From Sphingomonadales bacterium (GTDB lineage: Bacteria > Pseudomonadota > Alphaproteobacteria > Sphingomonadales > Sphingomonadaceae): a stretch of DNA of 64,000 bases. The notes below the pieces were generated by a model that was not told the DNA's origin, made no database searches, and was given only the letters and a program-made list of their open reading frames with translations. How positions within the stretch are numbered: position 1 is the first letter of the stretch; each line of letters opens with the position of its first letter. The stretch covers positions 806,001 through 870,000 of the forward strand of contig JADJAC010000011.1 of the NCBI GenBank assembly GCA_016704425.1, written 5' to 3'. Position numbers and translations under genes: made by a program. Shown piece after piece: positions 50,738-60,859 of the stretch.

Positions 50738-51304
50738 TTGAGCAGATTTTTCGGCGATGCGGTTCACGCCGCCTATGTCGTTCCCGATATCAAGGCGGCA
50801 ATGCAAGCCTGGCTCGATCTGGGCTGCGGCCCGATCTATCTGATGGACCATGTCAATCCTGATGCGCGCTATCGCGGGGTGCGCAACAATCCTTGCATTT
50901 CGGCCGCGATCCTTAATTCGGGCAGCATGCAGATCGAGTTGCTCCAGCCGCATGACGATACGCCGTCCGCCTACACCGAATTCCTCGCGCGCATGCCGCA
51001 GGGCGGGCTGCACCACCTGGCCTATTGGGTCGATGACTTCGCCGCGGTCATCGCGCGCGCGGCGGAGGAGGGCGTGATGCTGGACGTGGTCCAGGAATTC
51101 GTCGACCCGCAGGGGGCTCCCTTCGAAATCTATGTCGAACGCGCAGGGCAGTCGAATCCAGTTCTGGCCCAACTTATGCTCAAGGGGCCGGTTGAAGCGT
51201 TGTATGTCGGTGTTCGCGATGCGGCGCAGGGCTGGGATGGCACAGCGCCTATCCGCGACGCGCTGGATCTTCTGGGCGATACACTCGATCTCCACCCAGA
51301 GTGA
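50738..51304 (+). CDS. VOC-superfamily protein
   Basis: The 188-residue protein starts at a TTG (50738) preceded by GGGAGGA about 8 bases upstream; a longer frame begins at 50717. The two VOC modules are visible (HAAYVVPDIKAAMQAWLDLG, then IQMIELLQPHDD and GLHHLAYWVDD). The acidic and His positions fit the metal site. It closes the P450 operon (49 bases after the sulfotransferase). The function may be a lactone/lyase or an isomerase step. The substrate is unknown. Confidence 0.78.
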   Translation: MSRFFGDAVHAAYVVPDIKAAMQAWLDLGCGPIYLMDHVNPDARYRGVRNNPCISAAILNSGSMQIELLQPHDDTPSAYTEFLARMPQGGLHHLAYWVDDFAAVIARAAEEGVMLDVVQEFVDPQGAPFEIYVERAGQSNPVLAQLMLKGPVEALYVGVRDAAQGWDGTAPIRDALDLLGDTLDLHPE

Positions 51305-51409
51305 GTGGCATCCGGTCGGTCAGTCGAGGGGGCTAGAAATTTAACTGGACCATCCCCAACAGCAATAACTAACACGGCAAGCTGCTCAGCATTTGACAGG
51401 AACAAGTTT

Positions 51410-53059
51410 GTGATTTCCCATCGTCGAGATCCCGGTGGATGGTTGGTGCGATGGGATTCAGAAGTGGCAGCGCAAGCCGTTGCCGAGGGAAGCTGGCCCA
51501 ATCTTACTATTGTCGACTTTGCGCTCGAACGGACATTGGCAGATCCGCACAAAATTCAGTTTGCCGATTTTGACCATGAACTGAGCCGCGCTCAATTGAT
51601 AGATCGTGCGAGACGTCTCGCAGACTATTTTCTGTCGATTGGTCTCAAGGCTGGCGATGTCGTTTCGTTCCAACTTCCCAACTGCTGGGAAGCGGTGGCC
51701 ATTTCGCTTGCAGCAGCAATGACAGGATTGGTGGTAAATCCGATCGTTCCCATCAATCGGGATTCAGAGGTCGGCCATATCCTGAATGATGCTTCTGCGC
51801 GTGTAATGATTGTGCCTGCACACTTCCGGTCATTTGATTATGTTTCAATGATGGCCAGAATTCGCGGCGCCGTGCCTTCACTGAAAGCGATTCTGGTCAC
51901 CGGCAAGCCGATGGAGGACTGCCCTTTTGATCTGTTTGATGACGTGCTGGAGAAGGCGAAACCCCTCATCCAGCCGCTTGCAGTCGATCCAGATGCAGTC
52001 AAGCTGCTCATGTATACCTCTGGAACGACTGGTCGGCCGAAGGGCGTCCTGCATTCGCACAACACTCTTTTTGCCGATGCGTTCAAGATGCACGATGCAC
52101 TGGGATTGAACTCTGATGACCGGATATTCTGCCCGTCGCCAATAACGCACGTCACAGGCTTCCTTTGGCTGGCGCAGATGCCCTGGTACGGCGACATGCT
52201 TGCATCGACACTTCGCACGTGGGATGTTGAGGCGAGCATCGCGCTCATCCAGAAATATGCTTGCAGCGTGATGCTGGGCGCCACGCCATTTTTGCAGGAC
52301 CTGGTGACTCTGGCAAAACAGGATGGGCAACAGCTGCAGACCCTTCGTCACTATGTATGTGGGGGCGCTGCAGTGCCTCCAACGCTCATCTACAATGCCG
52401 CACTGCAGTTCCCGAATTGCATTCCATGGCGCACTTTTGGTGCAACAGAGGTGTGCACACTGACAGTGGGTCCGTCTTCGCGAAATGACTTGCGGTTCGG
52501 CGCTGAAACAGACGGCCGGTTGTCCAGGGTTAGTACGAAGCTGGTCGGCATTCATGACGGCCTTGAAGTGGGAGCCGGAGAGGAAGGCGAACTTCTGGTC
52601 AAGGCAGCATCAATGAGCTTGGGATATGCAAACCCAGCTGACAATCAGGAGGCCTATGACGAAGACGGCTATTTCCGGATGGGAGACCTTGGCCGCATTG
52701 TCGAAGGTGAATATTTCGTCTGCACCGGGCGCAAGAAGGATCTCATCATACGGGGCGGCGAAAACATAAGCGCAAAAGAAATTGAAGATGTTCTGGTCCG
52801 CTCGCCGAAGATTCTCGAGGCTGCCGTTGTGTCGATGCCAAGCAAGCGAACCGGCGAAGCCATTTGTGCCTTCATTGTTCCCGCAGACCGGGCAACGATC
52901 GACATGAAAGAGATCGCCGGGCTGATCTCAGCCGAAGGTTTGGCCAGGCAGAAGACTCCCGAGCATGTCGCAATCGTGGCTGAACTGCCCAAGACGCCCG
53001 CCGGCAAGGTCCGCAAGGATGTGTTGAGGGTGAGGGCCGCCGAGTTCGGGAAAGTTTAG
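51410..53059 (+). CDS. AMP-dependent acyl-CoA synthetase/ligase
   Basis: The 549-residue ANL enzyme probably activates an organic acid with ATP and CoA. Motifs: P-loop MYTSGTTGRPKGVLHSH (A3), the A5 motif FGATEV, A7 YFRMGDLG, A8 GRKKDLIIRGGENIS and the C-terminal lysine motif KTPAGKVRKD (A10). The start is probably GTG at 51410, with AGGA upstream. The frame opens at 51305 but that stretch is unusual. Codon usage is less GC-rich than in the operon before it, a sign of separate origin. Confidence 0.88.
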   Translation: MISHRRDPGGWLVRWDSEVAAQAVAEGSWPNLTIVDFALERTLADPHKIQFADFDHELSRAQLIDRARRLADYFLSIGLKAGDVVSFQLPNCWEAVAISLAAAMTGLVVNPIVPINRDSEVGHILNDASARVMIVPAHFRSFDYVSMMARIRGAVPSLKAILVTGKPMEDCPFDLFDDVLEKAKPLIQPLAVDPDAVKLLMYTSGTTGRPKGVLHSHNTLFADAFKMHDALGLNSDDRIFCPSPITHVTGFLWLAQMPWYGDMLASTLRTWDVEASIALIQKYACSVMLGATPFLQDLVTLAKQDGQQLQTLRHYVCGGAAVPPTLIYNAALQFPNCIPWRTFGATEVCTLTVGPSSRNDLRFGAETDGRLSRVSTKLVGIHDGLEVGAGEEGELLVKAASMSLGYANPADNQEAYDEDGYFRMGDLGRIVEGEYFVCTGRKKDLIIRGGENISAKEIEDVLVRSPKILEAAVVSMPSKRTGEAICAFIVPADRATIDMKEIAGLISAEGLARQKTPEHVAIVAELPKTPAGKVRKDVLRVRAAEFGKV

Positions 53060-53064
53060 CTGTC

Positions 53065-53126
53065 GGTCAATGCCAAGGCGATGCCGCCGCACCGGCATTG
53101 ACCCAAAAAGTACAATGCCGGTGCGG
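53065..53126. terminator. two overlapping perfect hairpins between convergent genes
   Basis: GGTCAATGCC (53065-53074) pairs with GGCATTGACC (53094-53103). CCGCACCGGCATTG (53087-53100) pairs with CAATGCCGGTGCGG (53113-53126). The two share bases 53094-53100 and cannot form together. The site lies between the ends of the ligase (+) and TonB receptor (-). It is probably a bidirectional terminator or alternative-structure switch. Confidence 0.65.
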
Positions 53127-53137
53127 GAGATGTTTAA

Positions 53138-55603
53138 TTAAAATCGATACGATGCTTGCAGTTGTACGGTCCTTGGCAATTGAGTCAGCTGGAAAATGTC
53201 AGATTGGATGCCGCCGCCGACACTACCTGTTCCACTACCTGTTCCAGTGATATCGAAAACGCCCGTCTTGTATTGGCGGTTGGTCAGGTTTTTCCCGATG
53301 AGTGCAAGTTCCCAGCCCTTGCCTTCGCTGCGCAAGCGGAGCGAGGCGTCAATCACCGAATAGGACTTCTGGACACCATTCGGTGAATCAAAGGCAGAGG
53401 AATTATATTTGCCGCTGAAACGGAAATCACTGCCCAATCCCAACATCATTCCAGAGGAAATAGGCATATCATATTCAAAACCGGCGGAACCGGTAAATTT
53501 GGGAGCATTCGCGGTTGGCCGTCCACCCAATTGCTGCAGGAATTGTGACGCGGTCTGCCCGGGCAAGGTCTGCAGGACGCAGCCCTGGCCAAGCGATTGG
53601 CCCTGCCAGCAAGGCGCCAGGAAATTCGAATAGCGAGAACGGTTGTAATTCAGCGTGCTGCGGATGGTCAGGCCATCGATCGACCGCGGCACAAATTCGA
53701 GTTCCGTTTCAATGCCCCTTGTTTTTGAAGAGCCGGCATTGCGCGTAATGTACCGGATGGACAGCGGGTCGAAATAGTCGACCTGCAGGCCGCTATAGGT
53801 ATAGCGGTATACGCCGATATTGAAACGAAGCTGGCGATCTAACGAGGTTGTCTTGATCCCGCCTTCGAAGCCTTTGGCCTTTTCCGGCTCAAACGTCATG
53901 CCGTCGCCGTTCGGATCGGCTGGAGAAAAGATGCCGCTATTGGAGAAGCCCCCGGATTTGTACCCGGTCTTGTACGCCGCATAGACCGTCATGTTCTTCG
54001 AAGGCCGCCAAGTGATCGTCGCTTCGGGTGACCAGTTGTTGAAAGTCTGGCTTCTGTTAAGAGTGGTCGCGGGATTGTTCGTCTGCGGTGTGAAAAGACC
54101 TACCAGCGCAGGGTTCACATAGGGCTGGAAGTAAGTCGACTTCTTGGTTTCGTGTGTGTAGCGGGCGCCGGCCGTCAATTCGACTTCAGGCACAATCTTC
54201 CAGATCGCCTGGCCAAACGCCGAAATCGTCTCTCCCTTGGTCGCCGAGATCTTTGTGAATGCGAGATATTTGTCTGCCGCAGAAGCGGCACTGTTTATGA
54301 CGCCGATAAAGGTAACAAACTCGCCATGATCTCGCTTCGATGATTGGTAGTACGTGCCGAAGAGCAAGTTTACCGGACCATCGAAACTGGTAAGAACCCG
54401 CGATTCATTTGAAAATGCGCGGAACTTGGAATTGATTGCTGCCCAAACGCCAGCGTCGCTTTCCTGCCCATAGTCCTGCAAGTAGCGAACCTTGTTCCGA
54501 TTGAAATTCGTGACGGAGGTAAAGGTCACGTCATCGTTGAGTTCATAGTTCAGCGTGTCGTTGACGGCGAAGGAATCATAGTCGCTGTAAAGCTTGTTGT
54601 CCTTCAGGCCGGTCGCGCCTTTGTACTCGATCGGCATGTCGTTGAAATAGGTTGTGAATTTTGCTCCGCATCTCAGGCTGGGATTGCGTTGGCCGAACGG
54701 CCCCGCGCAGCCGAGAATCGTGCTGAAGCCAGATGCTCCGCCTCTGCTGTGCGTGCCGCTTATCTTGAGTGTGTTGGTCAGATTCTCGGTTGGCGTCCAC
54801 TTGAGGGTTAGACGGCCAATCAGGTCCTTTGTTCCAGGCTGTTCACGATCCGCCGGAGCAGCGGCAAGCGCGGCAACGGCACCGGTTGCGACGTCAATTG
54901 TATTATAGAAGGCCTGAGTCGCGAGATTGCGCGTGTAGCCTCCGAACATCTTCGATCCACGCAGTGCAACACGGATGCCCAGAGTGTCGGAAAGGGGGCC
55001 GGAAGCGACGGCCTCGGCATAGACGCTTTGCGACCTGAATTCATAGCCGACCCGCGCCAGGCCCTCGAACGTATCCCCAGGATCTGCAGTCGTAATTGAT
55101 ATCACACCTGCGGTCGCGTTTTTGCCGAAGAAGAGCGCCTGCGGCCCCTTCAGGACCTCGACGCGGGCCAGATCGAAAAAGCCTTCGTCAATGGTCCTGC
55201 CGTGGCCATAATAGGCACCATCGACAATGACCGCGACGGACTGCTCAACGCCCACGCTCGAGAAATTGGAGCCCACGCCGCGGATTGTAAGCGACGCGCC
55301 TGACCCGTTGGAAGACCGGGCGATAATCAATTCGGGCGCCTTCGCGGCGAGCTTTTCAAGCCCGCTTATATCCTGTCTTTGGATCATTTCGGCATCAACC
55401 GCGCGGATGGAAACAGGGATATCCTGCACGTTTTCTGCGCGTTTCCGTGCCGTCACGACAATGTCCTGGACCCCCCCTGACTCTTCAGCAGCCGGTGCGG
55501 AAGTTCCTGCTTGGGCGTGCGAGACACTTGGCGAGGCAACCAGTGCAATAAAGCAAGTTCCGGCAAGCCATTTTGCCTGATATGATTTGCAGATTCCCGT
55601 CAT
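53138..55603 (-). CDS. TonB-dependent outer membrane receptor
   Basis: The 821-residue receptor has a signal peptide (to SVSHAQA), a TonB-box-like segment (QDIVVTARKRAENVQDIPVS), a plug domain (ARVEVLKGPQALFFGKNATA) and a 22-strand barrel-type C-terminus ending in LQASYRF. Such sphingomonad receptors usually import hydrophobic or complex aromatic substrates. It faces the kinase-like gene on the opposite strand, with about 240 bases between. The substrate is inferred only from the catabolic context. Confidence 0.9.
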   Translation of the reverse strand: MTGICKSYQAKWLAGTCFIALVASPSVSHAQAGTSAPAAEESGGVQDIVVTARKRAENVQDIPVSIRAVDAEMIQRQDISGLEKLAAKAPELIIARSSNGSGASLTIRGVGSNFSSVGVEQSVAVIVDGAYYGHGRTIDEGFFDLARVEVLKGPQALFFGKNATAGVISITTADPGDTFEGLARVGYEFRSQSVYAEAVASGPLSDTLGIRVALRGSKMFGGYTRNLATQAFYNTIDVATGAVAALAAAPADREQPGTKDLIGRLTLKWTPTENLTNTLKISGTHSRGGASGFSTILGCAGPFGQRNPSLRCGAKFTTYFNDMPIEYKGATGLKDNKLYSDYDSFAVNDTLNYELNDDVTFTSVTNFNRNKVRYLQDYGQESDAGVWAAINSKFRAFSNESRVLTSFDGPVNLLFGTYYQSSKRDHGEFVTFIGVINSAASAADKYLAFTKISATKGETISAFGQAIWKIVPEVELTAGARYTHETKKSTYFQPYVNPALVGLFTPQTNNPATTLNRSQTFNNWSPEATITWRPSKNMTVYAAYKTGYKSGGFSNSGIFSPADPNGDGMTFEPEKAKGFEGGIKTTSLDRQLRFNIGVYRYTYSGLQVDYFDPLSIRYITRNAGSSKTRGIETELEFVPRSIDGLTIRSTLNYNRSRYSNFLAPCWQGQSLGQGCVLQTLPGQTASQFLQQLGGRPTANAPKFTGSAGFEYDMPISSGMMLGLGSDFRFSGKYNSSAFDSPNGVQKSYSVIDASLRLRSEGKGWELALIGKNLTNRQYKTGVFDITGTGSGTGSVGGGIQSDIFQLTQLPRTVQLQASYRF

Positions 55604-55846
55604 TTGGACTCCCCTCCGATTGAAACGTTCTCATGGTGCCGCACTTCGGCGTTCCCCGTATGGCTAGTTATCGCATCGGGGCTTTCCCACCATGATTAAG
55701 GCCGCAACCCTCCTTGTTCTTCCGCGCACCGGAAAGAAACACACGGTGAGTTGCAGCGACGATTGGTGGAAGCTGGCCCCTGTTATGGCCGCTGCAGGCA
55801 AGCATTAATCATTGCTCCTTCAGTCAAATTCCGGAAAGCGATCTGG

Positions 55847-56880
55847 ATGGATCGCGCAAGATTGGATCGTTTGCAGGGGTGGATCGAAGGCGAAGGGATC
55901 GCGTTCGGTCCGATTTCCAGCGTTGCTCCCATCGCCGGGGGACTCAGAAGAGGTTGCTTGGCGTGCGGGCGGGAGATCGCGAACTTGTACTCAGATGTCC
56001 TTCGGAAAATGCTCGCCCTGAGGCCGAAGCCACGATCCGACGGGAAGCGCGGGTCCTGCAAGCACTGGGTCCCACAAATGTCCCTCACGCCCGATTTCGT
56101 GGGCTATGCGATGATCGGGATGTTTTTGGTGCCGTGTTCCTCATGACGGACGCCGTGGCCGGTTTCAACGCAGCCGTGGGAATGCCGCCCCGACCGCGCG
56201 AGAATGCCGCTATTCGACATCGGATGGGTTTGGCGATGATCGACGGGATTGTCGCTCTATCTGCCGTGGACCACATATCGATCGGTTTGGCTGATTTCGG
56301 AAAGCTCGATGGTTATATCGAGCGGCAGGTAGCGCGATGGGCGAGCCAGCTCAGCCGTTACCGTGAGTACAACGGGTGGCCAGGATCGTCCGGGCTCGGT
56401 CCGGTCGAAAGTCTTGGCCAGTGGCTCGACGGCCATCGTCCGACGGAATGGAAGGCCGGGCTGATGCATGGCGATTATCATATTGGCAATGTGCTCTTCG
56501 ATTGCGAAAGTGGCGCCCTGAATGCAATGCTTGATTGGGAACTTGCGGCGCTCGGAGATCCACTGCTTGATCTCGGGCGGCTGCTCGCGTCCTGGCCAGA
56601 TCGCAACGGGGAAAGCCCTCTCAGCCTCAAAATCGAGCCATGGACCGGCTTTCCGCAACGCGAGGAATTGATTGAGCGCTATGAAGCCGGCACGGGCCGT
56701 TCAATGCGTGACTTGCTCTGGTACGAAATTTTGGCCTGCTACAAATTGGCGATCATACTTGAGGGAACATTTGCGCGGGCCTGTGCAGGCCTTGTCGAGT
56801 CGAGTCTGGGAGACAGGCTCCATAATTCAGCGCGTGCGCTTGTATCTCGCGGGATTGCCTGGCTGGAAGCACGCGCCTGA
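55847..56880 (+). pseudogene. aminoglycoside-phosphotransferase-fold kinase with a frameshift
   Basis: The N-terminus (MDRARLDRLQGWIEGEGIAF, SSVAPIAGG) starts in one frame and the rest (TQKRLLGVRAGDRELVLRCP, then GLMHGDYHIGNVLF and MLDWELAALGDPLLDLG) in another. They meet at a run of five G (55937-55941) where one more G would restore IAGG-TQ, the family's nucleotide-loop motif. The catalytic HGDYHIGN and metal DWE motifs are intact. The family (APH/ACAD10-like) is common in fatty-acid or steroid clusters. A sequencing error in the G run is possible. Confidence 0.75.
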
Positions 56881-56964
56881 TCAGAACGACGGCATCCGCA
56901 AAGCCAGTCGATTGCCTCGCGCTGACCATAACCGATAAAGGGTCCCTGTACGGACAGTCTGGTT

Positions 56965-57708
56965 CTAGGCCGTCTCACCATTGTCAATCGTCAGCGATGC
57001 GCCGTTGACATGCCGGGCTTCATCCGACGCCAGATAGAGAACCATATTGGCGACATCGGATGGTTCGCCCTGTCCATGCCCTTCGAGCTCGTCAAAGCTG
57101 GGGTTGTCCGGTGACATCTCTCTGAGTGCCTTCTGAATCATGGGAGTGCGAATGGATCCTGCAACGATCGCATTGCAACGAACACCGTTGGAGCGTTCGC
57201 GGCAATAGGCTGCGACCGATCGGGTAAGCGCGTGTATGGCACCCTTCGCGGCACAATAACCCAACACGGCACTCACACCCTTAACGCCGGCAATCGAGCC
57301 CATGTTGATGATTGATCCGCCGCCATTCGCGAGCATCGCGGGAAGGGCGGTCCTGCACCCAAGGAACGTCCCTTCAGACATGACCGAATTGACGAAGCGG
57401 AAATCGTCGAGCGAGCAGTCTTCAATCGATGCAAATTTCACGACTCCGGCGTTGTTGACCAGTACGTCCAGTCGACCATGGTCGGCCATGATCTGATCAA
57501 CGATGGTCTTCCAGGCGCGCTCGTCGCGCACATCATGTTCCACGAATACTGCGCCGGGTATCCCGGCAGCGACTGAATGCCCGAGTGCAGCATCCACATC
57601 GGTCAGGATCACTTTGGCGCCTTCCCGCGCGAGAAGGGCGGCATCGGCCGCGCCTAGCCCCGAAGCTGCGCCTGTGACTAGTGCGACTTTACCCTCGACC
57701 CGGCCCAT
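56965..57708 (-). CDS. short-chain dehydrogenase/reductase (SDR)
   Basis: The 247-residue SDR starts at 57708 (MGRVEGKVALVTGAASGLGA) with GGGAGA upstream. It has NNAGV, MGSIAG and YCAAKGA (Ser, Tyr, Lys), ending MNGASLTIDNGETA-like. It probably uses NAD. It resembles hydroxysteroid/alcohol dehydrogenases of catabolic clusters. It diverges from the P450 gene, with about 210 bases between. Confidence 0.88.
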   Translation of the reverse strand: MGRVEGKVALVTGAASGLGAADAALLAREGAKVILTDVDAALGHSVAAGIPGAVFVEHDVRDERAWKTIVDQIMADHGRLDVLVNNAGVVKFASIEDCSLDDFRFVNSVMSEGTFLGCRTALPAMLANGGGSIINMGSIAGVKGVSAVLGYCAAKGAIHALTRSVAAYCRERSNGVRCNAIVAGSIRTPMIQKALREMSPDNPSFDELEGHGQGEPSDVANMVLYLASDEARHVNGASLTIDNGETA

Positions 57709-57922
57709 ATCATTCTCCCAGACAATCTCTGCAAACACTGACATGCGCGATTGGGCGCGTCCATGCCGGAAGGTGACGGCGACATTGTCCTAGGGCGTCA
57801 TTTGCAGCATCGGTCTCGCAAGCTGCACATTGCCGCCATGGACAAAGATGCGCCGTATTCAGGCAACAGCTTTGGGCATATCTTCGTCGGAGTTTCTCGA
57901 ACTGATGCTTTGGAGCACCGAC

Positions 57923-59155
57923 ATGGCAACGACTCCCATAAGTTTTCTCGATATGGATATCCGCAGATGTCCGCACGAGGCGCATCGCTCACTGCGTGAA
58001 AAGAGCCCTGTCTATTTCGACGAATCCTGCGGGATGTACATGGTCCTCGGGTATGACGAGGTAAGGGACATTTCGGCCGATCCAGAGACATTTTCCAGCG
58101 TGACTGGACTTTTGCTGGTCAAGGAGTCGGAGCAGCAGGAGAAAATCAATGCCGTGTTTGAAGAACATGGCTTTGTGCCCGTCAACACGCTGGTCGTTGT
58201 TGATCCACCCGTTCACACCTTTCATCGCACATTGGTCAACAAGGCCTTTAACGCCCCGGCCCTCAAGCGCATGCAGGATGCGATTGAAGGCACGGTTGCC
58301 CGTCTTGTCGATGGCTTCATTCGGCAGGGCGGAGGCGATTTCTATTCGGCCATTGCTGCGCCATTGCCTTCATTTGTCGTTGCGGACCAGCTCGGATTGC
58401 CGACGGAAGATTTTGAAAAGTTCCGGACCTGGACAGATGCCGTGGTCGCAGAGGCCAATCCCGACAACAGTGAAGAAAGACAATTGGAAATCACGCGGAC
58501 GATCTGCGAGCTCCAGCAATATGTGTCCAAGAAGGCGGACGAGTATCTTGAAAGCCCGCGCCCCTGCTTGCTGAGCGATATCGTTCATGCAGATGTCGAC
58601 GGCCAAAAACTGACTCGTCAGGAGCTCGTTTCGATCTTCACGATCCTCATTGCCGGGTCGCATGACACAACCACCAGCGTCTTGTGTTCAGCAATATATC
58701 GTTTGGCGAGAGATCCGGAATTGCAGGGCAGGCTCAGGGCTGACCCAGCCATTCTCAGCCGGTTCGTCGAAGAAGCATTGCGTTACGATTCACCCGTCGC
58801 GGGCCTCTTCCGGCGTGCGACGAAAGATACCATGGTCGGCGATACAAAAATTCCCGAAGGCTCGCTCCTGATGCTGCGCTACGGCGCTGCCAACCGAGAC
58901 CCCAAGATGTTTCCGGATCCCGACACTTTCGATCCGACCCGCAGCAATGCATCTCGGCACCTGTCATTCGGTCACGGCATCCATCTGTGCATCGGCAATT
59001 TGATCGCTCGGGCCGAAATACGCGCCGTTGTCGCCGAGATGCTGAGCCGGACGTCAAGCTTCAGCCTTCGTGGAGGCGAGGACGGTGTTTCCTGGCTGAC
59101 CAACTTTATTGTGTATGGGCCGGACGGCATCCAGCTCGATGTAGAACCCGTCTAG
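57923..59155 (+). CDS. cytochrome P450
   Basis: The 410-residue soluble P450 starts at 57923 (MATTPISFLDMDIRRCPHEA) with GGAG about 8 bases upstream. I-helix TILIAGSHDTTTSV, K-helix EEALRY and heme loop FGHGIHLCIGN are complete. It differs clearly from the first P450 (46151) and probably acts on another position or compound. No ferredoxin gene is next to it. It converges with the Rieske oxygenase. Confidence 0.92.
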   Translation: MATTPISFLDMDIRRCPHEAHRSLREKSPVYFDESCGMYMVLGYDEVRDISADPETFSSVTGLLLVKESEQQEKINAVFEEHGFVPVNTLVVVDPPVHTFHRTLVNKAFNAPALKRMQDAIEGTVARLVDGFIRQGGGDFYSAIAAPLPSFVVADQLGLPTEDFEKFRTWTDAVVAEANPDNSEERQLEITRTICELQQYVSKKADEYLESPRPCLLSDIVHADVDGQKLTRQELVSIFTILIAGSHDTTTSVLCSAIYRLARDPELQGRLRADPAILSRFVEEALRYDSPVAGLFRRATKDTMVGDTKIPEGSLLMLRYGAANRDPKMFPDPDTFDPTRSNASRHLSFGHGIHLCIGNLIARAEIRAVVAEMLSRTSSFSLRGGEDGVSWLTNFIVYGPDGIQLDVEPV

Positions 59156-59267
59156 TTCGAAGGGTGCGCAGACCTGGTGTGCCTACCCGGCACGGACCCT
59201 GCGCGCGCTGTTGAAGCACTGCCATGCTTGATGGCATTGCGCTAGCGGGGTTGATTTCTTGCCGGGT

Positions 59268-60710
59268 TCAGCCCTTCTGGCCGCTCATATATTGGCTATA
59301 TTCATCAAAGAAGTGCCGAATGCGGATTTCCTGCTCGCTATAGACACTGCCTTTGAATCCCTTTGAATGAAGGCCTTTTTGAACCCGCGGGACGAGCTCC
59401 CGATCTTGCCGGATAACCGGTCCCAGATTTTCATAGTCGTTGGTATCGATATAGTGGCGCGGCAGAACCCGCTTTCCGCTCATGTCCGCGTTTTCAACAG
59501 CCATGAATGACGGCAATTCGCCGATCCCGGGAACAGCATAAACCTGAACGGTATAGTAGCACTTCTCCGGATCGTTCGGATGAGGCAACCAGTTCTGGAT
59601 GAAATAACCTTCCGGGTGAAGGAACATTTCGGTTGTCGGGAAAATTCCCAAATTCCAGTCATCAATGAGCTGGCCTTCGCTGAAGCGGGAATAGTCCAGC
59701 ACATAGTCCTTCTTGGCCAGCTTGGCCTTGATGATGGCGGCCGGAACTTCGCTCCAGTGCTTTGGCCATTCATCTTCGGTAAGGCCTGCCTCCCGCAGGA
59801 ATATCTTGTGTTCCTCTGCCAGTTCATCAGGCAGATTTCGAATGAACTGAGGCAGCGGGCTCATGAACTGGTAGATGCTTAATCCGTGCCCATTGTCGAA
59901 CAGGTCATGCTGTGCGTGATAGGCATCCACGGCGCCGCGAAGCTGGGGATGTGTAGCCTGCACATGATAGCCCTCAATGAAGGCTTCATGTGAAATTTTC
60001 CAGTTGGCCGGCCATTCTTGCTGCACATCGCGGATGCGCAGCACGTTTTCGAAGCTGTACGCCTCCGACAATTTGAGGAACTCGCTTCCAAGGTAATCCT
60101 CGAGCGGTCCTGCGTCGTCGTTGAACGTAATGAAGATCCACCCTCGGTAGACCGCCGAACGGACTTCAGGCAGATCAAGATTGTGGCAGAGTGCTTCTTC
60201 GCGAAACGTCTCGCGGTCCGTGATCTTTAGAAGCTCCCCGTTGCTTGAGAACTCCCACATATGAAACGGGCAGACAAACTTCTTGGTCGTTCCGAAATCC
60301 TGCTCAACCAGACGCGCACCGCGATGTTGGCAAACATTGTACATCGCCCGGATGGAATCTCCCTCGCCGCGAACGACAAGAACGGATTCATGGGCGCGAT
60401 CCACCTTCATAAAGGCATTGGGCTTCGGGATGTCGTTCAGGTGTCCAACGAGGAGCCACACCTTGGACCAGATGCGCTCCCATTCCTGCTCCATGATATC
60501 GCGTGAATGATATACGCTCTTGTCGGTATTGCGATCCGTGCCCAGGTCTCGCGAAGGACGTTTTGAATAACGACCCTTCGTGTCCTTCCACTCGGGCAGC
60601 TTGTAGCTTTGCCGGTAAGGCTCATAGTCGATTGGCGCGTTCGCTTCTGCAAACTGGAAATGATTGTCGTCGCGGTCGTATTGTTCGGTCACCGTCTCGT
60701 CCTTGCTCAT
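59268..60710 (-). CDS. Rieske ring-hydroxylating oxygenase, alpha subunit
   Basis: The 480-residue protein starts at 60710 (MSKDETVTEQYDRDDNHFQF). The Rieske 2Fe-2S motif is CQHRGARLVEQDFGTTKKFV then CPFHMW (C-x-H...C-x2-H). The mononuclear iron site is EAFIEGYHVQATHPQL (two His). A small beta subunit is not adjacent, so it is probably of the alpha-only kind such as KshA-like or carnitine/phthalate-type enzymes. Electron-transfer partners must be elsewhere. The product hydroxylates or dealkylates an unknown substrate. Confidence 0.9.
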   Translation of the reverse strand: MSKDETVTEQYDRDDNHFQFAEANAPIDYEPYRQSYKLPEWKDTKGRYSKRPSRDLGTDRNTDKSVYHSRDIMEQEWERIWSKVWLLVGHLNDIPKPNAFMKVDRAHESVLVVRGEGDSIRAMYNVCQHRGARLVEQDFGTTKKFVCPFHMWEFSSNGELLKITDRETFREEALCHNLDLPEVRSAVYRGWIFITFNDDAGPLEDYLGSEFLKLSEAYSFENVLRIRDVQQEWPANWKISHEAFIEGYHVQATHPQLRGAVDAYHAQHDLFDNGHGLSIYQFMSPLPQFIRNLPDELAEEHKIFLREAGLTEDEWPKHWSEVPAAIIKAKLAKKDYVLDYSRFSEGQLIDDWNLGIFPTTEMFLHPEGYFIQNWLPHPNDPEKCYYTVQVYAVPGIGELPSFMAVENADMSGKRVLPRHYIDTNDYENLGPVIRQDRELVPRVQKGLHSKGFKGSVYSEQEIRIRHFFDEYSQYMSGQKG

Positions 60711-60859
60711 TTCGACATCCCGTCTCAACGGGAGCCGCCGACGGCGGCTCAGAGCCCGACAATCCGCCTGATCGCCATTTTCGTAAATGGTTCGTCTTGC
60801 AGGCTGGTTTGTCTCAACCTGCAATGATCAATCACAAAGGCGGTACAGCGCGGACCGTT

